A stretch of 64,000 nt of DNA from contig CM073885.1 of assembly GCA_037176705.1 (NCBI GenBank), forward strand, positions 165,716,290-165,780,289, given 5' to 3'. Both the position numbers and the translations under genes were made by a program. The DNA comes from Molossus alvarezi. Lineage: Eukaryota; Chordata; Mammalia; Chiroptera; Molossidae. Positions within the stretch are counted from its first letter, which is position 1, and each line of letters begins with the position of its first letter. Under the pieces are notes generated by a model that saw only the letters and a program-made list of their open reading frames with translations, made no database searches and was not told where the DNA came from. This document shows, piece after piece, positions 23,216 through 34,846 of this stretch.

Positions 23216-23920
23216 GAACAGAGGTGGAAGGGAAGAAATGGCTAAGGGTTGATTTGAAAGCAGAGTAATCAATCCTTTAAGATTACATTGCAGAGCCTGA
23301 GTGACACATAGTGATGGCCTGCACTGGGGGAGGAGTGGTGGAGATAGAAGAGACTCATTTGAAATCTATTTTGGGGAATTTGTTAGGTGAGATTTTACTG
23401 TAGTTATTTCTAAATTTCTATTCTTAGACTGATTATATATATCTTTGCAGCAATAAAATACAGGTTCTCAGCAACTACCTTTGAGACTCTAATTTTTAGT
23501 AAGTCCCCAATGAGGCTTGAGACTACTTCCCAAGTGATTTTGATTTTCATTTTGGGAACTTAGGATATAGGAATACACTGAAAAGACAAAGAAAATATAT
23601 CTGCGGCTAAAATTTAAAAAGTGGATCTAAGAGTTTATATTTTTTATTACCCAGAATTATTATAATTGTATTTGTTCAAGTAAAAAATAGTTATCGTGCT
23701 GTTCAATTTTTTTGTTAGCTTATTTTTTTGAACTTTCAGTTGTGAATGAATGGAAAAAATTGATGAATGATTTTTGTTCAGTATATTATGTCAGAATGAG
23801 TTGTAGGTTCCAGTTACACTACTGAGAGAATACTTTTTACCTTCAGATAATCTTTTTGTACTTCTTTGAATTATTGGATATATTAACATTTTGGGTCTTT
23901 TTAAACCCATTATTTTCTAG

Positions 23921-24113
23921 CCATTGAGTTGTCCCTGAAGGAACAAAGGCAGCAGTCCACTACCCTTTCTACTTTGTATCCAAGCACATCCAATCTCTTA
24001 ACTAACCACCAACATGAAGGCCGAAAAGTTCGTGCTATATATGACTTTGAAGCTGCTGAAGATAATGAACTTACTTTTAAAGCTGGAGAAATCATTACTG
24101 TTCTTGATGACAG
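23921..24113 (+). CDS. STAM: STAM exon 7 (UIM core and first half of SH3)
   Basis: 193 bp, about residues 179-242. It begins with the second half of the [12 protein letters not shown], with the signature Ala (179) and Ser (183). A Ser/Thr-rich linker follows, then the SH3 domain from about residue 211 with the AIYDF (ALYDY-type) motif at 217-221 and the acidic RT-loop AAEDNE. The last codon is Ser split AG|T. The donor is CAG|GTGATG. Confidence 0.97.
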
Positions 24114-24724
24114 GTGATGGAACATTCATGTGAAAATATATAACATATTACTTTTGTGTTTCGTATTATTTCTGTTGTGAATGCTGTCACCAAATGCAAT
24201 AAAAAAAAAAAATACTGATCCAGCTATTTTCTTTTTATGACAGTTATACTGGCTGGAATCTTATTTTGTAGTTTAATTTTTTTAAATCTATTTAAATAGT
24301 TTTAATTTTTTTTTTTGGAGGCCTAGTTTAATCTGTTCATTTTTGGTTCCATCTAATATAGATCATTAAATTAGTAAAAAAGTTAAGATTTTAGAAAATA
24401 TACCAAATATATATTTATGAAATTTGTAAGAAATACAGAATATAATGAATTTATGTATTATTCTGTGTATTTGTTTGTAACAAATTTATTTGACATATAG
24501 ATGTATATACATTTATAGGGGAGGTGATTCGGTGCATCTTTTACTACAGCTTATGTTTACATGAAAATTGTTACTAATAATGAAATACTAAACTCTGTAA
24601 ATAAATGGTTTTAAGAAATAAATTCAAATAAATTTAAGGTTATTTCTGTAATTTCACACAACAGTTTCTTGAATGGAAGAAAATGAAGTCATGTGAGTTG
24701 TTTTACTGGAAATTGCACAAAACC

Positions 24725-24815
24725 GTGATCAGTCATTCAGAAGTATTTATTGAGAACTTGCTAGCTTGTCTTAGACTAGACACTGGGATACAGCAAAGAA
24801 CATGGGTATGCACCT
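24725..24815 (-). mobile_element. L2 3'-end scrap
   Basis: AGTATTTATTGAGAACTTGC and ACACTGGGATACAGCAAAGA. Confidence 0.5.
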
Positions 24816-24964
24816 TGAAGTGTGTTCTTTGTGAACTGCTATAAACTGTCATCTGACATATGTTTTTTCTTGTGGCAAAAAATTTGCTGGTATTGCTGGT
24901 ATATACTAGGTAGAGCATAAGAATGGACATTTTTATTAAGATCCTACTATATATCTTTATGTTG

Positions 24965-25200
24965 TTCTTGTTAATCCTGACCTGGGGATATTTTTTCCAT
25001 TGATTAGAGTGGAAGGGTTGGAGTGGTAGAGAGAGAGAAACATCAATGTGAGAGAGATATATAGATTGGTTGCCTCCCGAACACTTCCCACCCAGGGCCA
25101 GGGAACAAACCTGCAACCCAGGTATGTGCCCTTGACCAAGAAGCTAACCTGAGACCCTTCGGTGCTGATGCTCTAACCACTTAGCAACACCAACCAGGGC
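24965..25200 (-). repeat. Old VES-related SINE
   Basis: Tail complement AATCCTGACCTGGGGAT, head complement ACACCAACCAGGGC. Confidence 0.85.
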
Positions 25201-25554
25201 AAGATATCTTATTACAAAGGATTCTTACATTGGAGCCTACAAACGGCCTGAAGTTGACAATTCTTAAGTGTGGGGACCTTGTATTTTGGGGGGGAGAGGG
25301 GGTTAGAGTCTTACATTACATTCTTAAAGCATTTACCAGCCTTCCAAAAGATAAATAACTATGTGTTTAATAACTTCTTATTTTCTCTGAGGCCTCATCT
25401 CTTATTTGTAATAATGATATATTCATTTCATTCTTCACTGGATTGTCGTGGGATTCAAATCTAGTAATAATGTAAGTTAAACACTATAAAAGGTAAAGAT
25501 TTGTAGTAATAAAAATCTTTATTATAGTCAAATATTCTTTTTTGTTCCTCATAG

Positions 25555-25649
25555 TGATCCCAACTGGTGGAAAGGTGAAACCCATCAAGGCATGGGGTTG
25601 TTTCCCTCTAATTTTGTAACTGCAGATCTCACTGCTGAGCCAGAAATGA
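25555..25649 (+). CDS. STAM: STAM exon 8 (second half of SH3)
   Basis: 95 bp, about residues 243-274. It carries the paired tryptophans in DPNWWKGE (W247, W248) and the PSNFV motif (260-264), which form the SH3 ligand groove that binds the PX(V/I)(D/N)RxxKP motif of STAMBP and USP8. The domain is split by intron 7 inside the distal strands. The donor is A|GTAAGT, close to consensus. A SINE starts within about 35 bp downstream of this donor. Confidence 0.97.
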
Positions 25650-25682
25650 GTAAGTATTTTCCAGTCTGTCAATGGATAATAG

Positions 25683-25888
25683 ATAATCCTTTTCTTTAGA
25701 GATAGGAAAGGAGAGGTAGAGAGAGATAGAAACATCAATGGAGAGAGAAACATTGATCAGCAGCCTCCTGCATGCTCCACTACTGGGATTCGAGCCCGAA
25801 ACCCGGGCACATGCCCTGACCAGGAATCGAATCAGGACCTTTCAGTCCATGGCATGGTGCTCAATCCACTGAGCCACACCAGCCAGGC
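25683..25888 (-). repeat. SINE, second type, next to exon 8 donor
   Basis: Body GAAACATCAATGGAGAG and CCTCCTGCATGCTCC, head complement GCCACACCAGCCAGGC. It begins about 35 bp after the exon 8 splice donor. Confidence 0.85.
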
Positions 25889-26725
25889 TGGACTTTTTCT
25901 TTAAAAAGAAAAATTCTCTATGTATCTACCCACACACATATGTATGTATACATGTGCTGTTGTAAAAATGCACACTAAAAAGTATTAATGGAATTTATGC
26001 ATATGTATTTTCATTATCACAATGGATAAAAACGTGACAGATGCAGTGTAGTCTCAGAGAGAATTCTTCGTATTTAAAGGTTGAGACCATTTCTCCAGTG
26101 TTCTAACCTCAAACTTGGAAACTGGCCTCTAAGTAACAATAATGGCTTTCCTAAACCCTCATTCCAGATATTCAGAAGCAGCCATAATTTAATCATATAA
26201 ATAGGGTTTTTTTGTTTTATTTCCAAATATTTGCTTAGTAGGAGAAATAAACTAGAAAGTAGGGCCAAGGAGGAAGTGATATTACTGGCAGGCATGCTAG
26301 TTGCAGGATATGTAACTGGTGCTAGCCTATCAAAACCTTGCTAGACAGTTGACTATTTTTTTATAATTCTATACTTTAATGAACCTTCATAATGATGAGT
26401 TTGAGTCATCAAGATTAAGTCATATCCTCCCTTCGTTTAAGGAAACAGAAATATGTTCTAGTCTAGAAAGATTTCTATTAGTGATTGACATTTTTAGAAT
26501 TTTAAAAGTTTTTGTAAATATGTTGGTAAGCTACAGTTATCTGGCAGAATATCTCATCTCAGCTCATCTGTCTATATAATGACAGAAGGAATCAAAGTTG
26601 CAAACTGCAGGACGCTTAGGTCTTTTTTAGTTTATAAGAATTTTAAGAATGGTTCTTTATCTTAGTCATCTTTTCAACTGCAACAGTACTAAATCTTATC
26701 CAGAATATAGTAAGTGATATGTAAA

Positions 26726-26840
26726 TACTTATACAATAAATATATAAATTTATTTAATACTTATACAATAAATGAATCATTTAATAAATGATATGTTTAT
26801 TGTATAAGTATTAAATAAATTTATATATTTATTATAAGTA
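26726..26840. repeat. Long AT-rich palindrome
   Basis: Left arm 26726-26772 (47 nt) and right arm 26796-26840 (45 nt) are reverse complements except for one 2-nt gap. The 23-nt centre is itself partly palindromic (ATCATTTAATAAATGAT). The left arm contains ACTTATACAATAAA twice. Confidence 0.95.
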
Positions 26841-27449
26841 TATATATAGAGAGAGATATATATGTTAACAATAAAGTGATACTTTCTTTAAAAACATAAG
26901 AATATTTCTCTTTCATGAGAAGGCTTTCACAACAAAGCAGATGTTACGAATGTTTGATAAGAATGATGCCCTCTCACATAGTTATTGCTAGGTTGTTGTT
27001 TTTTTGTCATTTTTATAGAGACAGGTTCCTGATACCTATTCCTTTAATGGAGTTCTTTGTTGTTAGAACTCAAAAAAACATGTTGTATAACCTTTTTAAA
27101 ATGGCAGTGGTATTGTACTCACTTTTAACCTGGGCTGATGGTGTTTTTTTGTTTGTTTGTTTTTTGGGGTTTGGGTTTTCTTATACTGAATCAACTGTTG
27201 GAAAGGGTAGAATAGTCTCTGACTTCTGTTCACAATGAGATCCAAGAGCTCAGGTAGATCATGTAGCTATCTCATCTTTTTTCCCATTTGAATAGCATTG
27301 CACTTTAAAATAGGTATTCTAACTCATCTCATGTGTGTTTCACTCTGGACCACCTAAAAGAGAAACAGAAGTAGCAGAGCTTATGTAATAGTTACAGTTC
27401 TTGAGTTTGGAAAACAAGTGCTAGTGTTGTTGTTTTTTTAAGCATGTTT

Positions 27450-27662
27450 TTCAAATTTGTTTTTATTGATTTTAGAGGGAGAGGGAGAGAGAGATAGAAA
27501 CATCGATGAGAGAGAAACATGGATCAGCTGCCTCCTGTATGCCCCCTACTGGGGATCAAGCCTGCAACCCAGGCATATGCCCTGACTGGGAATTAATATG
27601 TATTTTCATTACCTTTCAGTGCGTGGGATGATGCTTAACCAATTGAACCATACCAGCCAGGC
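27450..27662 (-). repeat. SINE, second type
   Basis: TTTTTATTGATTTTAGAGGGAG start, body CCTCCTGTATGCCCC and head complement CCATACCAGCCAGGC. About 30 bp of foreign AT-rich sequence interrupts it near 27590-27620. Confidence 0.8.
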
Positions 27663-28149
27663 GCAGGTAGCATCATTCTTTTTGAGGAAACAAGAAACAC
27701 ACTTCACTTAATGTGTCAAATAGAAATACCTGGCCTCCTTAGCTTGTTTTTGTTTTGGAGATGCAGTTAGATATTGTGAAAGTATTTGATCGTTTACATA
27801 TATGAATACTACAAAGAACATATCACATACACATATGTACATAGTATTAGTTCCTATGAGAAAAAGCATGGCAAATTTGTGTGTCTCCTATGGATAGCAG
27901 CCGATACAGTGCTCTACCAGCTTTCTACTTATTAATAGCTCAAGATATAAAAAGCAAAAATATGTATAGCAGATATCTCTTTTCCCCATGAGAAAATAAA
28001 ATCAGCTGAAACTTTCTTTTATATGTAGAATTTTGCTTTATGGTGACTTATATGGGATAAATTGAACTATTTCCATTTTATATGGAATCACACAACACAG
28101 AATATGTTAGTGATATGACTTCTTGTTCTCAGAGTAAAATCACAGGCCA

Positions 28150-28335
28150 GATTTCAGTAGCGTGGGCTAGTGGAGCCAGATAAATGGGCATTTAAATCCG
28201 GGCTTTGCCATTTTTTAGCTTTCACCTGTGCAAGAATTTATAATCTTTCTAAGCTACTGTTAACCTCATTTATGAAATGGGCCTCATAGGATTGTACTGT
28301 AGATTCATTGGAGGAAATGTAATATGTATTCCATT
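28150..28335 (+). repeat. MIR fragment
   Basis: GGCTTTGCCATTTTTTAGCT followed by CTCATTTATGAAATGGGCCT, sense MIR order. Confidence 0.65.
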
Positions 28336-28416
28336 AAGCACATTCAGTAATTTAATAGATATTATTTCCCTTTCTTAATTCTATCCCTTGCCCACCTTCC
28401 TTTCATCTTGATTCTT

Positions 28417-28632
28417 TTTTTTTTTTCCATTTTTTGTTCAGAGAGAGTGGGGGGTTGGTAGAGAGAGAAACATCGACGTGAAAGGGACACATCGAGTGGC
28501 TGCCACCCACACAACCCAACCAGGGGCGGGGACAAACTGCAACTGAGGTACATGCCCTTTAGCAGGAACCGAACCTGAGTCTCTCTGGACCGCAGGCCAA
28601 CGCTCTAACCACTGAGCCAAACTGGCCAGGGC
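28417..28632 (-). repeat. VES SINE lacking the tail hairpin, perfect target duplication
   Basis: TCATCTTGATTCTT flanks both sides (28403-28416 and 28633-28646). The segment carrying the terminal hairpin is missing, so the T stretch joins CCATTTTTTGTTC directly. Confidence 0.95.
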
Positions 28633-28710
28633 TCATCTTGATTCTTAATATTGTTATGATACTAATTGACCACATTGATAAAAAGATGAAAAATTCAGAG
28701 AGGATGTCCA

Positions 28711-28936
28711 TTTTTTTGTTTTAAAAATATGTTTGTATTGATTTTTGTAGAGAGAGAGGAATGGGAGAGAGAGATAGAAACATCAATGTGAGAGAGCTAC
28801 ATTGATCGGCTGCCTCCTGCACTCCTCCTACTGGGGATCAAGCCCGCAAACTGGGCATGTGCCTTGACTGGGAATCGAACCAGGATCTCTCAGTCCATGG
28901 GACAACTCTCAGTCCGCTGAGCCACACTGGCCAGGC
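28711..28936 (-). repeat. SINE, second type
   Basis: TTTGTATTGATTTTTGTAGAG start, body CTACTGGGGATCAAGCC, head complement GCCACACTGGCCAGGC. Same orientation as the preceding SINE. Confidence 0.85.
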
Positions 28937-29375
28937 GAACACTTCCTTTAAGTATTCTTTTGGAGAAGGTTAGTTGCTTTGTTAATCATATCCTTATATG
29001 TATTAGTTAATGTTATATTGACTAAATTTTTAAAGTACGCTTTGTGGAGCAAGAGAAATATGAGTTTCTGGCCAGTGGTTTGTGGGTCCCTTAATCACTT
29101 TTTCATTGCAAAGAATACTGTAACTAAAAAATACAGGATGATATAGTGGAAAATTCAGATCCCTGCCAAGGCCATCTTTATGGTTCTCCACCGGACTGGA
29201 TGTCTTTCTCTTAGTAAAAAGTCCGAGTGGCATGCTGGAGAACATACAGCTAACTTTCCAGTTCGTTGCACTGAAATGGCATGGGCTATCAAATGAGATT
29301 TTTTATTTCTTGAAAAGATGGATAATTTGAAAAGAGGATTTATTTTAAATTGCAGAGTTCATTTATGCCATTTTA

Positions 29376-29630
29376 TTTTATTATTATTATTTTTTTAATC
29401 CTCATCCGAGGACATTTTTTTCGTTTTTTGCACAGATAGAGTGGGAGGGAGAGAGAGAGAGAGAGAGAAACATCGACGTGAAAGGAACACATCGAGTGGC
29501 TGCCACCCGCACGACCAACCAGGGCCGGGGACAAACTGCAACCGAGGTACATGCCCTTAGCGGGAACCGAACCCAGGTCTCTCCGGACCGCAGGCCGATG
29601 CTCCAACCACTGAGCAAAACCGGCCAGGGC
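29376..29630 (-). repeat. VES SINE, full length, perfect target duplication
   Basis: The 17-bp duplication TCATTTATGCCATTTTA (29359-29375 and 29631-29647). Tail complement ATCCTCATCCGAGGAC. Confidence 0.97.
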
Positions 29631-29849
29631 TCATTTATGCCATTTTAAAACTTTGCTTTTTTTTCATTAATTTACTATAAACTCTTGTATAGTAGGTGAT
29701 TAATCTTTGTTTTAAACATACCTCTTACTTTTAATTGTCTTTTATGGAAAATGTAAAATCTTTAGAAGAGAAAATTAAGAAATCTTGGCATGAAGTAATG
29801 TTTTGTCATTATTGCCTAAATCTGCAGCCTAATTATTCTATTTAAAAAA

Positions 29850-30040
29850 ATTATTTTTATTAATTTATTTTTGTTACAGATGTTTCTCCTTTTTTCCCCA
29901 TGACACCCTGCTACCCACCCCCCTCCCCACCTCGTCCCCATCTTTGTTGTCTATGTTTATTGATTATGCATACATTGATTATATGCATATAAATTCTATG
30001 GTTTATCTCTTCCCTCCCCCCACCCCCTCTTCTGAGGGTT
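29850..30040 (-). mobile_element. Short L1 3'-end insertion
   Basis: Same 3'-end wording as the L1 at 9.0 kb. CCTAATTATTCT occurs on both sides (about 29829 and 30050), indicating a severely 5'-truncated insertion. Confidence 0.8.
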
Positions 30041-30188
30041 GTTAGTCAACCTAATTATTCTTTAAATTGAGTCTCTCAGCTTAAAAGGAACATTAAAAAA
30101 ACTCAAATTCTCTCTTGGAATTTAAAGTGTTCTCAAATAGAATTATAAAATTTTTATTAGGAAAAGGTAAATATTGCATGTTTTACAG

Positions 30189-30277
30189 TAAAAACGGAGA
30201 AGAAGACGGTACAATTTAGTGATGATGTTCAGGTAGAAACAATAGAACCAGAGCCGGAACAAGCCTTTATTGATGAA
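30189..30277 (+). CDS. STAM: STAM exon 9 (post-SH3 linker)
   Basis: 89 bp, about residues 275-304: a Lys-rich start (KTEKKTVQF) followed by an acidic, proline-containing stretch (ETIEPEPEQAFIDE). The acceptor is TTTTACAG and the donor GAA|GTAAGT. No recognised domain; it links the SH3 to the HGS-binding helices. Confidence 0.96.
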
Positions 30278-32098
30278 GTAAGTGATTTTCTTCATGAGAG
30301 CAATTCATACTTGGTATTGAAGTTGAAATGTTTTTCTTATCTTCTTTAAAAATATTGACTAATTAATGCATGTATTTTGTTATTATAAAAATATAAACAG
30401 TATAGTCCCATTCTTACCATGTCAGCACATATAGTTGTACCTCATTATTTAAAATTTCTGCCTAATATTTTGTAGAATTGATATATCATGGTTTTTTTAT
30501 TCTGTTGGACACTAAGGTTGTTTTCGTTTTTTTTGTGGTGTTTTGTTGCTATTGCAAACACTGTTGTGAGATTTTTAAAATATATATATTTCAAAGAATG
30601 TATAACTTTTATTTCAAAATGTCTGCACTTAATACTCTGGAGATTATATTCTTGATAACATTTTAAACTTATGATGAAAAATGAGATGTCATCTTTAAAA
30701 TAGGTGAAGGGATTTGTAGCATTTTAGCTTTCTTTTAAGGGAGCCAGAAGCAGCAAGTTTGAAGAGTGCTCTTTTACAGAAATAGACCGTAGAAGACTGT
30801 GCTGGGAGCCAAGGAGTCCAGCTGGATCAGGGAAAGTTAATTAGCTGATTGAATTACATAAGACAATGGATGTAGGATCAGTTTAGGAGTCTATCTAGAA
30901 ACCTTATTTCTCTGACAGTAGGTAATTTCAAGTAGGGTACAGTAGTCTGTAAACACAACAAAAGTTGTCCACATGTTAGTTGCTCTCTCTTTACCAAGCC
31001 TCCTGCCCTCTTTTATTTTATTTTTTTATTTTTTTTTTGCTGTAGGCAAACTTGTCTGACATGTGCCTTAATTTTTAGACTACTTCAAAGGAAAATTGTG
31101 AATCTTTTACATTTAAAAATAGTACCCATTTCAAAATACAAAAATTTTTTAATCAGAAGTTTCTTATATGCTGTTTCACTTTCAATCTCTAGTAATTAAT
31201 TCATCTCTCAAGCTGTTCTTTTTTATATAATACAGAGTTTTTGTTTTGGTTTAAATAACTACTTGGCTTTGAATTTGTAGTCTTTACATTATTTACCTAA
31301 TGTACCTATGTTTAATAGCATAAGCATGTAAAAACAATGCATGGAGAAAACTACCATTACAATAGTAGTCTTGGTGTGTAAGATCTATATTTTTATTTTT
31401 AAAAACCTACATATAATACATATGTGCTTATATAATGAATAGAGGACTTATGTAATGATGGTTTGTTTCATTAGTCCCATTTGTGATTACAACAAACGAT
31501 CTGAAATAGATCTAAGTTATTGCTTTGGGATGTGTTCTAGCCTTTCCCACCTAGGAGGATAGAGAGACCACAAACTGAAACATTGGTGGAAAGAATATGT
31601 AGACTAATTCCTTATGGCCCTACTTAGAAAGAGAACAGCTGTAGTATAGCTGAGCTATGCCTTTCTAAAACAGCTGTTGTATTCACCCTGGGGGAGAAGT
31701 AATAACTGAGTTGTTAGTCATAAGCAATGCCATCTTGAGAGAGAGGTTACACCTGTCAGCATGTCAAGGCTACAGCTGCTTCAAAACAAAGTGAAATTTA
31801 CTACCATGATATGAGATTGAAGAACTCACTTATTCTCAGTTTAAATATGATTCTATTTCTTCTCATTTGAGAGAATCTCTGTTAGCACTTTCAAAAATAA
31901 GTAGGTACTAGAGCTTTCAAGGTTCTGACTTCACATGGTACCTAAAGAGAGTACACAAATACTAAACACATGAAAACAAAATTGGAGTCTCCTTATTTAT
32001 GAATTACAAAAGTTCTCTATCCATTATCTAATTAACAAAGTGAGAACATGTTGCATAATGATTTGTTGCTTTTTATATTAACTATTTAATTCCTGCAG
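30278..32098 (+). other. STAM: STAM intron 9
   Basis: Weak L1-like similarity at 30390-30650 (antisense L1 style wording). The remainder holds no SINE and no recognised element, unusually clean for this window. Confidence 0.8.
30390..30650 (-). mobile_element. Possible old L1 fragment
   Basis: GGACACTAAGGTTGTTTTCG and GCTATTGCAAACACTGTTG resemble the antisense L1 3' region. Weak. Confidence 0.45.
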
Positions 32099-32186
32099 GA
32101 TAAAATGGACCAATTACTACAGATGTTGCAAAGTACAGATCCCAGTGACGATCAGCCAGATCTTCCAGAGTTACTTCATCTTGAAG
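32099..32186 (+). CDS. STAM: STAM exon 10 (start of HGS-binding helical region)
   Basis: 88 bp, about residues 305-333, from DKMDQLLQMLQS to PELLHLE. Leucine spacing fits the start of the long helices of the GAT-like core through which STAM pairs with HGS. The acceptor is TTCCTGCAG and the donor G|GTAAGC. Confidence 0.97.
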
Positions 32187-32611
32187 GTAAGCCTTGTTTT
32201 TCATTTACCTTGCAAAAAAAGGATAATTAGAGGTTATATCTACTGTTCTGTTACAGATGGTGTATATTTAAATAAAAATTGACAATGATATAAAAAAAAG
32301 TTAACATTTATTATTCCTCTGTGACCCAGTCTCATGTTTCTTTGCCATTTAAAACTTTGGTAGAGTTCACATCCTTATACTATTCTATTCAAAATAAATA
32401 TTTTATTAAAAATATCCAGATATTTTATTCAACATTTTAGAATGTTGTAAAATAAATATTGATATTTTAATATTTTTGAGATCAAGAAAATCAATCTTGT
32501 GTTCTCTGGGCTGAGGTTTATATAATTTTTATTACCCCCGGTTACATCTTGTATTTCTTATATTAGATGAGCATGCATTTTCTTATATTTCTTCAAATCT
32601 TGTCATCTTAG

Positions 32612-32666
32612 CAATGTGTCACCAAATGGGACCTCTCATTGATGAAAAGCTGGAAGATATCGATAG
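32612..32666 (+). CDS. STAM: STAM exon 11 (HGS-binding helix, 55 bp)
   Basis: A small 55-bp exon, about residues 334-351: CHQMGPLIDEKLEDID within a helix. Its ends are split Ala (G|CA) and split Arg (AG|A). The donor is AG|GTAAAA, missing the usual G at +5. Skipping this exon alone would shift the frame. Confidence 0.96.
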
Positions 32667-33424
32667 GTAAAAGAGCATGTGTCATCTCTATATTACGTAC
32701 CTTCTTCCCTGAAGTTCTCTGTAAACGGCCTACTAGGATAGAGCTGCCATTTCATTTAATTTTATTATTATTATTTTTTATTAATTAATTTTTGTTACAG
32801 ATGTTTCTCCTTTTTCCCCCACTGATTCCCCCCTTCCCCTCCCTCCCTGCCCTTTCCCTAGATTGTTGTCCATGTCCACTGTTCATGCATACATGCATAT
32901 AAGTTCTGTGGTTCATCTATTATTATTTTTGTTTATTTGTTTCCTTCTATTTTATTTTTAAAAGTTTTATTCTATTTTATTTCATTTGAATTTTTATTTT
33001 TTAATGTTTATTATTTTTATATGCCAAAGGAGCTAGTTCTCATTTACTTGTTTTCTACTAGACATAGGAATTAGAATTAGACCTGGTTCACTTTCTTTTT
33101 TTTTTTTTTAAGGTTTAGGATTTATTTGACCTTCACTATATTAGTCTTTTTTTTAAAAAAAATAAGGGTTAACTATTATAATTATGTTCACTATGAGGGG
33201 CATTTTATTTTAAAGTCAAGTTAAGCACAATAAACTCTCCCAGCACAGTACCTAAATCGTAGTTTCTGCTGCATTGGAGCTAAAATATAGGATATTTTAT
33301 GTTACAAGGTTGAATTTTTGATAATGTCTACTATTATCACTTTTTGCTATTTTGATGTGCCTTATTATTTAGAGCATTGTATTATTTAAATAGCAATTGT
33401 GTTTTAAATTGTATAATATTTCAG
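32667..33424 (+). other. STAM: STAM intron 11
   Basis: Contains a short antisense L1 3'-end fragment (about 32760-32935) followed by T-rich sequence. Intron 10 (32187-32611, 425 bp) has no recognised element. Confidence 0.85.
32760..32935 (-). mobile_element. Short L1 3'-end fragment
   Basis: TTTTTGTTACAGATGTTTCT and GCATATAAGTTCTGTGGTTC match the L1 3' end at 9.0 and 29.8 kb. Confidence 0.75.
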
Positions 33425-33578
33425 AAAACATTCAGAACTCTCAGAACTTAATGTTAAAGTGATGGAGGCACTTTCATTATATACCAAGTTAATGAATGAA
33501 GACCCAATGTATTCCATGTACGCAAAATTACAGAATCAGCCGTATTATATGCAGTCATCTGGTGTTTCTGCTTCTCAG
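33425..33578 (+). CDS. STAM: STAM exon 12 (coiled coil and tyrosine/ITAM-like motif)
   Basis: 154 bp, about residues 352-403. The helical part, [19 protein letters not shown], runs into [17 protein letters not shown]. The two YxxL boxes (Y371 and Y384, with Y381 between) form the ITAM-like region reported to bind JAK2/JAK3 and to be phosphorylated after cytokine signalling. The exon ends in QSSGVSASQ; the donor is CAG|GTAAGC. Confidence 0.97.
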
Positions 33579-33754
33579 GTAAGCTTTTAAAAACTTAAAT
33601 ATGTCATTTTAAATCCTCAGATATATTTGTGATTAAATTAGAAACTTTTTAAAAGTAATATAAAAATAGATTTTAAAAGAATTTTTTACTTGACTTATAC
33701 AGTGTATAGTATACGATTATACCAATAGTTCTTTTTAAAAAAATATTTTTTCTG

Positions 33755-33860
33755 TAGGATACGCATCAGAATCACCCATCAAGCTTTTTGAAAAAATACA
33801 GATGCTTTGGTTTCACCCAGTCCTATTGAATCAGAATCTTTAGGAGGAAGGCCCAAACAT
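33755..33860 (+). mobile_element. MER5A-like fragment
   Basis: Reads GCATCAGAATCACCCATCAA and CAGTCCTATTGAATCAGAAT, the 5' half of the family. The 3' half is missing. Confidence 0.65.
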
Positions 33861-34627
33861 CTGTATATTTTTAAAGCTTTATATGTAATTATTTGGTTAA
33901 GAACTGTAGTTTTTGCCTCAGTAAAATTTCTAATTATTACTAAATTCTTCTGAGTATCCACTGTTTTTGGTTTTATAGTGAGCTGCTTTGATCTGGATTT
34001 ACCCCCCGCCCTGTACGTAACACATGTAATGCAACACAGAGCCCTTTCCCTCTTTTCACCTCAAGCAACTATTTGAAGGGCTCCTTTCCCACAAATTCTG
34101 TGAGTTTAGGGTATAGGGAACAATTAGCTAGGCACTCCATTTTATCCATATAGAGTGGCACAAACATTGAGTAATTTTTTCTAGCATGATCCATTTTCTC
34201 TGAAACGAGGAGCCAGAACCCTGGAGATGTGCAGCCAGGCCTGCACACAGGTGTTACTATCAATTTGACACCCCCCCCCCCCAAAAAAAAAAAATTACAA
34301 AAAAAACCCTTCATGTTCAGTTTGCAAAGTAAAAAAAAAAAATGCATTTACAAGGACTGGAATAGTTGTGTTTACAATGAAGACCTTTTGGATTCTGATG
34401 CATGGTAAGTCTCTTAGGGTTTAACAGAAGGGCTAAGATGATGGTTGTCTTGTCTCCTGATGATTGCATTACTATCTTAACTACATAGATATGGGAGTTC
34501 TGTTATCAAACCTGTGAAATGGAGGGATCTGTGAATACTACAGAAAACTGGAACATCATGTGTATTTAAGACTTTGGGAATTTAAGGCTTCAGTCTCTTT
34601 AGATTCAGACAAGTATAGATTTTAGAG

Positions 34628-34846
34628 CAGGCATAGACAAACAACGGCCCAAGGGCCAAATCTAGCCTCCCATCTGTTTAAATAAATTTTTACTGGAACA
34701 CAGTCATTCTCTTTTGTTGTTGAATTGTTCCTGGATGCTCTCTGTTTGGGTTGAGTTCAGTAGTTGTGACAGAAACTGTGTAGCCCACAAAGCCTAAAAT
34801 GTTTACTCTCTGGGCCTTTACAGAAAAGTTTGCTGATTGATCCCAG
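34628..34846 (+). mobile_element. MER1-group hAT-like MITE
   Basis: GGCCCAAGGGCCAAATCTAG, ACTGGAACACAGTCATTC and AGCCCACAAAGCCTAAAATG, ending TTACAGAAAAGTTTGCTGAT. Subfamily uncertain. Confidence 0.7.

Larger units (their letters stand above)
22008..23920 (+). other. STAM: STAM intron 6
   Basis: Mostly an old antisense L1 (about 22180-23215) split by a SINE. 23216-23920 has no recognised element. Confidence 0.85.
24114..25554 (+). other. STAM: STAM intron 7
   Basis: AT-rich. It has an L2-like scrap at 24725-24815 and one SINE at 24965-25200. The rest is unrecognised. Confidence 0.85.
25650..30188 (+). other. STAM: STAM intron 8
   Basis: Five minus-strand SINEs, a MIR, a short L1 3' end with a 12-bp target duplication, and a strong AT palindrome (26726-26840). 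25890-26720 and 26845-27440 are otherwise unrecognised. Confidence 0.85.
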
